Shown here: positions 7,359-13,063 of the stretch, in pieces | How positions within the stretch are numbered: position 1 is the first letter of the stretch | Layout: every line of letters begins with the position of its first letter | Assembly (NCBI GenBank): GCA_030633225.1 | Contig: DAOVTF010000017.1 | Span: forward strand, 1-13,063 | Source of the DNA: Flavobacteriaceae bacterium | GTDB lineage: Bacteria; Bacteroidota; Bacteroidia; Flavobacteriales; Flavobacteriaceae | Direction: 5' to 3' | DNA: 13,063 nucleotides | Position numbers and translations under genes: made by a program | Notes under the pieces: model-generated | Seen by the model: the letters and a program-made list of their open reading frames with translations, nothing else | The model's database searches: none | Told to the model about the DNA's origin: nothing

Positions 7359-7390
7359 AATTTAATCTTCAAATACAATGATATTACTTA

Positions 7391-7428
7391 TAAATTTGGT
7401 ATATTTAGTAATGATTAGAATACCTTAG
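7391..7428 (+). promoter_or_regulatory. Candidate promoter region of the P-type ATPase operon
   Basis: TAAATTTG at 7391-7398 matches the -7 box exactly but has no good -33 partner. Alternatively, its TTTG (7395-7398) may serve as a -33 for TACCTTAG at 7421-7428 (one mismatch, 22-bp spacer). Either choice leaves a leader of roughly 95-125 nt before the ATG at 7529, long compared with other genes here. The sequence AAGGA directly precedes that ATG. Confidence 0.3.
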
Positions 7429-7483
7429 AATTTGTATAAAATAATAGTATGCATCGTTATTTATTTCTAAATCAATATTAGAA
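7415..7483. repeat. TTAGAA motif cluster, candidate operator
   Basis: TTAGAAT occurs at 7415-7421 and again at 7425-7431, exactly one helical turn apart. TTCTAA (7465-7470) and TTAGAA (7478-7483) form a perfect 6-bp inverted repeat with a 7-bp spacer. The cluster sits between the divergent antiporter and P-type ATPase genes. By rough composition (about 70% A+T) less than one TTAGAA, counting both strands, would be expected in this 225-bp gap. No regulator is known. Confidence 0.3.
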
Positions 7484-7528
7484 CTCAGTTATTTTAAAAA
7501 CAGAATGACTGGCAACTTTCTTTAAGGA

Positions 7529-10222
7529 ATGAAAAAATATCTTACATATCCTCATTCACTAAAAATTAAAGAAGTTCTGGATGAATTAAATACTAATATT
7601 AACGGACTTACCAATAAAGATGCTCAAGAACGATTAACATATTATGGTCTAAATGAAATACCGGAAGGTAAATCCATTTCCATTTTTCGTTTAGTACTCA
7701 AACAATTTAAAAGCTGGTTGGTTATTATTCTAATAATTGCAGCTATTATATCTTGGTTTGCCGGTCATGCATTGGACACTTGGGTTATAATAGCAGTAGT
7801 TTTTATTAATGCTGGTATTGGGTTTTTACAGGAATATCGCGCAGATAAAGCCATTGCGTCTTTAAAGAAGATGATTGTAAAAACTGCTAAAGTGTTACGT
7901 GATGGAAAATTAATTACAGTGCTTTCTTCTCAACTTGTTCCTGGTGATATTTTGGTGCTTGAAGAAGGAGATAGCATTCCTGCCGATGGTAGAATCATAC
8001 AATCTAAAAATTTCAGAACAATGGAGGCTTCACTGACAGGTGAGTCACTTCCTATTTCTAAAAAAGAAGGTCTTTATGCTGAAGAAACCGTTTTGGCAGA
8101 TAGAAAGAATATGGTTTGGAAAAGTACTTTTGTGGCAGGTGGTTATGCCAAAGTAGTAATAACAGGAACCGGAATAAAAACAGCTATTGGTGATATATCA
8201 GAAACGCTTGGTAAAATTGAAGTAAAACGGACCAATTTTATGAAAAAGACAGATGTTTTGGCCAAACATATGTCAATCATTGCCATTACAAGCTCTGTAT
8301 TAATATTTTTGATAGGTTACTTTTACAGGCATTTCGAAATAAAAGAAATTCTTCTTATTTCTATTGCTGCCTTAGTAGCTGCAGTACCTGAAGGCTTGCC
8401 TGCCGTTATTTCCATTGTTTTGGCTATAGGAGCAAATCGTATGGCTAAGCGTAATGCAATTGTCAGAGAATTTACAGCAACAGAAACCTTAGGTGCTGTT
8501 ACTGCAATCTTAACGGACAAAACAGGAACTCTCACACAAAATTCCTTGACGGTTAAAAAAGTGTTTATTCTTGGAACATCAGATTACAATGTTACGGGCG
8601 TAGGATGGTTTCCTGCTGGCAACTTCATACAACAGAAAACCATTATTAACATAGAAAATAATAATGCCCTACTAAAACTATTAAAAATAGCTGCAGTATC
8701 TAATAATTCGGAATTCAATTATGATAAACAAGCTAATACCTATGAATTGATTGGTGACCCAACTGAAGGAGCATTGTCAGTATTAGCAAGAAAAGGAGGT
8801 ATACGGCGTGAGCACTTTCAAAAATACAGGCTAGATGACCTTCCGTTTGATTCAACGATAAAATTAAGGGCTACTTTAATAAAAAAAAATAACCTTAATG
8901 AACTTTTTGTAACAGGCGCACCTGAAAAATTATTGGAACGCTCAACATCAGTATTAACACCACATGGTGAATCAAAACTTAAGAAAAAAGAAAAAGAACA
9001 AATTCAACAAAAAATTTCTGATTGGTCCAACCATGCCATGAGGATAATTGCATTAGCTTATAAAAAACAAGACACAAATATAATTGATGAGGATGCTATT
9101 GATGATCTTATTTTTGTAGGAATAACAGGAATGATAGATCCACCAAGAACAGATTCTAAAGAAGCGGTAGAAAAATGTAAACAGGCAGGTATTCGTGTCA
9201 TCATGGTAACAGGGGACCATGTAAACACCGCTGTAGCAATTGCTAAAACAACTGGAATTATTGAAGACATAACCAAAAATGATGTTGTAGCATTAACAGA
9301 ACAACAATTAATTCAGTTAGATATAGATGAATTTGACAAAGCCATTAGAAATATTTCTGTTTTTGCTCGTCTTACACCCAAAATGAAATTAAAAATAGCG
9401 GTACGTTTACAGCAAATGGGGCACCTTATTGCTATGACAGGAGATGGGGTAAATGATGCACCTGCTCTAAAACAAGCAGATGTTGGAATCTCTATGGGAA
9501 TTATGGGAACAGACGTTGCCCGTAATAGTTCGGATGTTGTGCTTGCTGATGATAATTTTGCCACCGTTGTAAATGCAGTGGAAGAAGGAAGAATTGTGTT
9601 TACAAATTCACGACAAACAAGTTTTTTTCTGGTAACAACTAATATCGCCGAAAGTGTTACATTGCTCGTTTCTATCCTTTTAGGATTACCTCTCCCACTA
9701 ACGGCAACACAAATTCTTTGGCTCAATTTGGTGACTGATGGTGTTACAGATATGGCATTAGCTACTGAATCAGGTCATGGTGATATTATGAAAACCAGAC
9801 CATTATTAAAAAACGAAAATATATTGAACAAAGAAGTATTACCTTTTCTATTGATCAATGTTCTTCTGATGGTTGGACTTTCTTTGGCAACCTTTTATTA
9901 TTACATGAATGATAGTATAGAAAAAGGACGTACCGGAGTATTTATTGTTATGGCTTTCACCCAATTATTCAATGTGTTTAATCTAAGAAATATCCATATG
10001 TCAGTGTTTAAAATTGGTTTATTTTCTAATAAGTATATAAACTTTGCCATATTTATTTCAGTATTATTATTAATTCTAGTCACAGAAGTTCCTTTTCTGG
10101 CTTCATTATTTCATTTTAAATCAATTTATATAGCTGATCTAATAATATTATTTACACTTTCTTCAACTGTACTTTGGGCAGGTGAATTGTATAAACTGTT
10201 AATTGAAAACAAAAAGAAATGA
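7529..10222 (+). CDS. P-type cation-transporting ATPase (Ca2+-ATPase/CtpF-like, type II)
   Basis: This 897-residue inner-membrane pump would use ATP to export a cation, most likely Ca2+. In order it has an N-terminal cation-ATPase domain (about 8-75) and the actuator TGES at 170-173. M4 carries PEGLPA (Glu288), and the phosphorylation motif DKTGTLT has Asp330. Downstream are TGDH near 561 and the hinge MTGDGVNDAP at 636-645. M5 has NIAE (Asn705, Glu708) and M6 has NLVTDG (Asn733, Thr736, Asp737). The M4/M5/M6 residues match one Ca2+ site (site II) of SERCA-type pumps. The usual KGAPE of the nucleotide-binding domain is TGAPE (about 462-466), so the SERCA Lys515 equivalent is Thr. The length resembles mycobacterial CtpF (about 905 aa). 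Its stop overlaps the next gene's start (ATGA), indicating translational coupling. Ion specificity is inferred; Na+ or another cation is possible. Confidence 0.9.
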   Translation: MKKYLTYPHSLKIKEVLDELNTNINGLTNKDAQERLTYYGLNEIPEGKSISIFRLVLKQFKSWLVIILIIAAIISWFAGHALDTWVIIAVVFINAGIGFLQEYRADKAIASLKKMIVKTAKVLRDGKLITVLSSQLVPGDILVLEEGDSIPADGRIIQSKNFRTMEASLTGESLPISKKEGLYAEETVLADRKNMVWKSTFVAGGYAKVVITGTGIKTAIGDISETLGKIEVKRTNFMKKTDVLAKHMSIIAITSSVLIFLIGYFYRHFEIKEILLISIAALVAAVPEGLPAVISIVLAIGANRMAKRNAIVREFTATETLGAVTAILTDKTGTLTQNSLTVKKVFILGTSDYNVTGVGWFPAGNFIQQKTIINIENNNALLKLLKIAAVSNNSEFNYDKQANTYELIGDPTEGALSVLARKGGIRREHFQKYRLDDLPFDSTIKLRATLIKKNNLNELFVTGAPEKLLERSTSVLTPHGESKLKKKEKEQIQQKISDWSNHAMRIIALAYKKQDTNIIDEDAIDDLIFVGITGMIDPPRTDSKEAVEKCKQAGIRVIMVTGDHVNTAVAIAKTTGIIEDITKNDVVALTEQQLIQLDIDEFDKAIRNISVFARLTPKMKLKIAVRLQQMGHLIAMTGDGVNDAPALKQADVGISMGIMGTDVARNSSDVVLADDNFATVVNAVEEGRIVFTNSRQTSFFLVTTNIAESVTLLVSILLGLPLPLTATQILWLNLVTDGVTDMALATESGHGDIMKTRPLLKNENILNKEVLPFLLINVLLMVGLSLATFYYYMNDSIEKGRTGVFIVMAFTQLFNVFNLRNIHMSVFKIGLFSNKYINFAIFISVLLLILVTEVPFLASLFHFKSIYIADLIILFTLSSTVLWAGELYKLLIENKKK

Positions 10223-10719
10223 TTGTCATCGTATTCGGATTACCAGGATCGGGCAAAAGTTATTTTGCTACAAAGCTTGCAAAAAAACTTTCGTCAAAAT
10301 ATGTTAGCAGCGACGTGGTTAGGAATCAACTGTTTGTTGTCAAAAAGTATTCACAAAAAGAAAAAAAGAAGGTTTATCTTGAAATGATTCGAGAAATGAA
10401 AAAAGCATTCCAACATAAGGAAAGTATAGTTTTAGATGCAACTTTTTATGAAAAAAGCATTCGAAATATGTTCTGTGAAGTTGCTAAAGAATTTGGACAA
10501 AGCATTATATTTATAGAAGTTTGGGCCAATCAAAAAATTATAATGGAACGATTGAAAGTAAAACGACAGTATAGCGATGCAGATTATTCTGTTTATCTTC
10601 ATATAAAGGAAGTTTTCGAACTAATGAAAAAAGAGCATCTTATACTTCAATCTACACAAGAAAATATTGATGAAATGATGGGTTTAGCATTTAAATATAT
10701 TCAAAAAAGTCATGAATAA
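10219..10719 (+). CDS. Small P-loop kinase, AAA_33/COG0645 type
   Basis: This 166-residue cytoplasmic protein is a predicted small-molecule kinase. Walker A GLPGSGKS is at 7-14. It is followed by YVSSDVVRNQLF at about 29-40, the SD-x-x-R motif typical of this family. The strand IVLDATFYEKSIRN at about 70-83 probably carries the second acidic motif. A lid-like region with Arg/Lys and SDADYSVY lies at about 110-125. The substrate is unknown. In many proteobacteria and actinobacteria this domain is the C-terminal half of a protein whose N-terminal half is an APH-like domain (COG2187). Here it is a separate gene immediately before that partner. It overlaps the P-type ATPase by 4 bp and the following gene by 8 bp, so all three are likely made together. 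Shikimate/gluconate-kinase-like and zeta-toxin-like relatives are alternative names for the fold. Confidence 0.8.
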   Translation: MIVIVFGLPGSGKSYFATKLAKKLSSKYVSSDVVRNQLFVVKKYSQKEKKKVYLEMIREMKKAFQHKESIVLDATFYEKSIRNMFCEVAKEFGQSIIFIEVWANQKIIMERLKVKRQYSDADYSVYLHIKEVFELMKKEHLILQSTQENIDEMMGLAFKYIQKSHE

Positions 10720-11731
10720 AAATCAAATCAATAAACTTGTAAAGTATGGAACTTACCAAGGAGAACTTCTAAACGCAAATTTGGTTGAAACTCACATTTC
10801 ATGGGTCATTTTGACCAAACAATTTGCCTTCAAAATCAAAAAGAAAATGCAGTATTCTTTTCTAAATTTTTCTTCACTGAATAGACGGAAGTTTTATTGT
10901 GAAAGGGAGTTATTATTGAATAGTAGGTTTTCAGATATTTATAAGGAAGTACTTCCTATTAGAAGAAAAGGTAATAACCTATTTATTGGGGCAGGAAAAG
11001 GTGAAATCATCGATTATACGGTGAAAATGAAAAGATTACAAACAGCCAAACAAATGAATTACTTGTTAGGTAAAAACCGTGTTAACAAAAAACAAATAAA
11101 AGTACTTGCCAAAATGATAGCTGCTTTTCATCTAAGAACAAATATTATCAACACCCCTTTTAATAAAGCCAGGGCTAAAAATGAATTCAATGATATTTTA
11201 AGTGTTGTAGAATGGATTAAAATAAATTTAGGTAATAACTATGCTGATTTTATTGAAAAAGCTGTGTTGAGCAGTAATACATTTATAGACCAAAATGAAC
11301 AATTTATTTCAAAGCGAATCAAGGAGGGCTTCTGGCGTGATGGCCATGGTGATTTACATTCAAAAAATATTTTTCTCTATAAAGATCCAATTATTTTTGA
11401 TTGTATTGAATTTAATGATGTTTTTCGTCAAATAGATGTTCTCAATGAAGTTGCATTTTTCTGTATGGATTTAGAAGCTTTTCAACGAGAAGATCTAAGT
11501 AAACAATTCATGCAAACTTACCTTGAATTATTCCCTTGTATGAAAAGTCAAAATGAAGAAAAAATATTTATTTATTATAAATGTTACAGAACCAATGTAC
11601 GAGCCAAGGTTAATACATTAAGAGCTATGTCATCTACTGATAAAATTGAAATAGATAAATTCTGTATTGAGATAAAGAAATACTTAAAATTAATGGATCA
11701 TTATAAAAATAGATTTTATTCAATAAATTAA
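10712..11731 (+). CDS. APH-family phosphotransferase-like protein (COG2187 type)
   Basis: This 339-residue cytoplasmic protein has the aminoglycoside-phosphotransferase/choline-kinase fold. The N-lobe contains ILTKQFAFKIKKKMQYSFLNFSSL at about 33-56, with the likely ATP-binding lysine(s), and FYCERELLLN at 61-70. The catalytic loop is HGDLHSKN at 212-219 (Asp214, Asn219). The metal-binding Asp is at about 230 (IIFDCIEFND). The pattern HGDLHSKNIFL followed by DCIEFN is characteristic of COG2187 and not of true aminoglycoside-resistance enzymes, so resistance should not be assumed. The substrate is unknown. The start overlaps the kinase gene by 8 bp. Because COG2187 and COG0645 domains are often fused, the two proteins probably act together, perhaps as subunits of one enzyme. 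Their coupling to a cation pump suggests a stress or ion-homeostasis role. Confidence 0.8.
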   Translation: MNKNQINKLVKYGTYQGELLNANLVETHISWVILTKQFAFKIKKKMQYSFLNFSSLNRRKFYCERELLLNSRFSDIYKEVLPIRRKGNNLFIGAGKGEIIDYTVKMKRLQTAKQMNYLLGKNRVNKKQIKVLAKMIAAFHLRTNIINTPFNKARAKNEFNDILSVVEWIKINLGNNYADFIEKAVLSSNTFIDQNEQFISKRIKEGFWRDGHGDLHSKNIFLYKDPIIFDCIEFNDVFRQIDVLNEVAFFCMDLEAFQREDLSKQFMQTYLELFPCMKSQNEEKIFIYYKCYRTNVRAKVNTLRAMSSTDKIEIDKFCIEIKKYLKLMDHYKNRFYSIN

Positions 11732-11775
11732 CTGCATTTAGAAAAATATCTTAAATTTTTGGTCAACTAAAATAC

Positions 11776-11783
11776 TATATTTA
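11776..11783 (+). promoter_or_regulatory. Possible -7 element for the amidohydrolase-like gene
   Basis: TATATTTA differs from TAnnTTTG only in its last base and ends 20 nt before the ATG at 11804, close to the spacing of other promoters here. The only TTTG nearby (11758-11761) is 14 bp upstream, shorter than usual. The 72-bp gap from the previous stop otherwise shows no terminator. Confidence 0.3.
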
Positions 11784-11803
11784 CAGAACTCAAAATTTTA
11801 AAA

Positions 11804-13063
11804 ATGAAATATTATTCCATTTATTTAACAGCTTTGCTATTTTTTTTCATAAATTGTTCTGAAAATAAAACTACAATTTATCAGGCTGATATAATTATCA
11901 AAGGAGGAACTATTCTTGATCTATCCAACAATGGATTGTCAAATAAAGACCTTAAAAACAAAGCTATTCTAATAAAAGGTGATACCATATTTGATATTGT
12001 AGATGTCCAAACATTATCAAATAAGCAAGAAAATATTATAGATGCTGCCGGTAAATTTATTATTCCCGGTTTAACCGATGGCTTTGCAGTGATTAACAAT
12101 CAAAATTATGCCAATGCATTTTTATATATGGGTATTACCGATATTATTGGTGTTGAAAGTGAAAGAAGAGGAGAATTTTATCACAATGCAAATCCCTCAC
12201 CAAATATTCATATGCTAAGAGAAGTTGGTGAAGAACCAATAACTGATTCAGAAGTAATCAAAACGATTAAAAATCATGCTAAAAATAAGGTGGAGATCTT
12301 ATTGATTATGTATGGTTTAAATCCTTCACAAGTTAAATTAGCACATCAAGAAGCTAAAAAATATGGAATGGGAACTATTGGTGAACTTGGTTTTACTAGT
12401 TACAAAGAGGGAATGGACATTGGTATTGATGCTTTTGTTCACACGACGCGTTATTCACTAGATGTTGCTCCTGATAGTCTTGCAAAGAAAGTCGCTGCTC
12501 AACCATTTAGTAACGATCTTGGCAGTCCGAAATGGAGATATTATAAGCTTTTAACGGAATTAGATTCAAGCAACACAAATCTTATAAAACATGCAAAGAA
12601 CTTAGGATCTTCAAATTCATTTATTCAACCCACTTTTGCTTTGCTTTATTTAGATATGCCTTTTAGTAAAAATCCATGGAAAGAAAAAGTAGCTCAAATT
12701 ATTGATATTAATGACATTAATCGTCCGGCTGATAAAACTACCGGAAAACATAATTACCCTAAAGAAGAACTAGAGGCTTATCAAAAATTAGGAAAACAAG
12801 AATTACTAATTGAAAAGTTGTATTATAAAAATGGTGCAAAATATTTATCGGGTAGCGCTACTGATGTTTGGGGGTCTATGCCTGGAATTTCTTTGCATCA
12901 AGAATTAGAGATGTTAAACAGAATTGGACTAAGCAACAGAGAGGTTTTAGCATCAAGTACGACTAATTTTAATGATGCATATGGCTTAAAATTTGGAAAA
13001 ATAAAAAAAGGATTTAAAGCAAATATTTTAGTTCTTGACAAAAACCCTTTAGAAGATTTAGAA
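11804..13063 (+). CDS. Amidohydrolase-fold lipoprotein, partial, with degenerate metal site
   Basis: The ATG at 11804 opens a frame that continues to the last base (420 residues), so the C-terminus is missing. Residues 1-18 form a lipoprotein signal: a hydrophobic run ending FINC, with the lipidated Cys probably Cys18. The protein would be membrane-anchored outside the cytoplasm. The body resembles imidazolonepropionase/prolidase-like amidohydrolases: ADIIIKGGTILDL (28-40), AAGKFIIPGLTD (81-92), IDAFVH (208-213), ISLHQELEMLNRIGLSNREVLASST (362-386) and a C-terminal GKIKKGFKANILVLDKNPL. The expected HxH after PGLTD is replaced by Phe94 and Val96. The usual first barrel His seems replaced around Glu194. 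The GTDAG-type Asp motif reads SGSATD (349-354). His213 is retained. It may be a pseudo-enzyme or a divergent member that uses other ligands. It lies 72 bp after the APH-like gene and appears to have its own promoter. Confidence 0.75.
   Translation, partial: MKYYSIYLTALLFFFINCSENKTTIYQADIIIKGGTILDLSNNGLSNKDLKNKAILIKGDTIFDIVDVQTLSNKQENIIDAAGKFIIPGLTDGFAVINNQNYANAFLYMGITDIIGVESERRGEFYHNANPSPNIHMLREVGEEPITDSEVIKTIKNHAKNKVEILLIMYGLNPSQVKLAHQEAKKYGMGTIGELGFTSYKEGMDIGIDAFVHTTRYSLDVAPDSLAKKVAAQPFSNDLGSPKWRYYKLLTELDSSNTNLIKHAKNLGSSNSFIQPTFALLYLDMPFSKNPWKEKVAQIIDINDINRPADKTTGKHNYPKEELEAYQKLGKQELLIEKLYYKNGAKYLSGSATDVWGSMPGISLHQELEMLNRIGLSNREVLASSTTNFNDAYGLKFGKIKKGFKANILVLDKNPLEDLE

Noticed and set aside
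9313..9726. Minus-strand open frame of 137 codons inside the P-type ATPase
   Set aside because: It is antisense to the conserved hinge and M5-M6 coding region. Its serine/threonine-rich translation is typical of a reverse-strand shadow.
10712..11731. Aminoglycoside resistance gene
   Set aside because: The fold and HGDLHxxN motif are shared, but the surrounding sequence fits the uncharacterised COG2187 group, and the partner kinase supports this. There is no evidence for drug modification.
11881..12099. Minus-strand open frame opposite the amidohydrolase-like gene
   Set aside because: The plus frame is continuous for 420 codons with a lipoprotein signal and family motifs; the minus frame has no recognisable content.
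1..13063. CRISPR array, tRNA, rRNA, insertion sequence or phage genes
   Set aside because: No regularly spaced repeats, tRNA-like arms, transposase motifs or terminal inverted repeats were seen by reading both strands.

Overview
The window is AT-rich chromosomal DNA of a Bacteroidota bacterium, most likely a flavobacterium-like member. Three things point there. Several intergenic regions carry matches to the Bacteroidota promoter -7 box (TAnnTTTG), mostly about 24-26 nt upstream of a start codon. Shine-Dalgarno sequences are nearly absent. The gene families fit too: a DUF481 outer-membrane protein, a WG-repeat exported protein, a three-gene MlaEFD set with a long MlaD, and a flavobacterial-type RecG. 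No rRNA, tRNA, CRISPR array, insertion sequence or phage gene was seen. All assignments come from reading the sequence; no database search was run.

Layout. Positions 1-586 (-) hold the N-terminal part of an exported DUF481-type protein that runs off the left edge. Positions 663-2759 (-) encode RecG helicase, whose conserved N-terminus is reached only if translation starts at a non-standard ATT codon. A divergent promoter region (2760-2943) leads to a small exported WG-repeat protein (2944-3561, +). This converges on a tight minus-strand operon, mlaE-mlaF-mlaD (6108 down to 3589), encoding an MCE-type lipid transporter of the inner membrane.

Next is a cation-transport region. A CaCA-family Na+/Ca2+-type antiporter (6362-7303, -) is divergent from a three-gene operon on the plus strand. 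That operon holds a PMCA/CtpF-like P-type cation ATPase (7529-10222), a small P-loop kinase (10219-10719) and an APH-fold phosphotransferase-like protein (10712-11731), with overlapping stop and start codons. The last two correspond to the two halves of a protein that is a single fused polypeptide in many other bacteria, here separate and in reverse order. The 225-bp divergent region contains several TTAGAA motifs that could coordinate both sides. A partial lipoprotein of the amidohydrolase fold, apparently lacking the metal-binding HxH, runs off the right edge (11804-13063).

How the genes may work together. MlaEFD moves lipids between membranes to maintain the envelope. The antiporter and the P-type ATPase both move cations, probably Ca2+, and the two kinase-like proteins are translationally coupled to the pump. 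The best candidate for a poorly described system is the pump + kinase + APH-like operon with its divergent antiporter. The other points worth a second look are the recG start codon, the altered alpha-1 repeat of the antiporter and the degenerate amidohydrolase.
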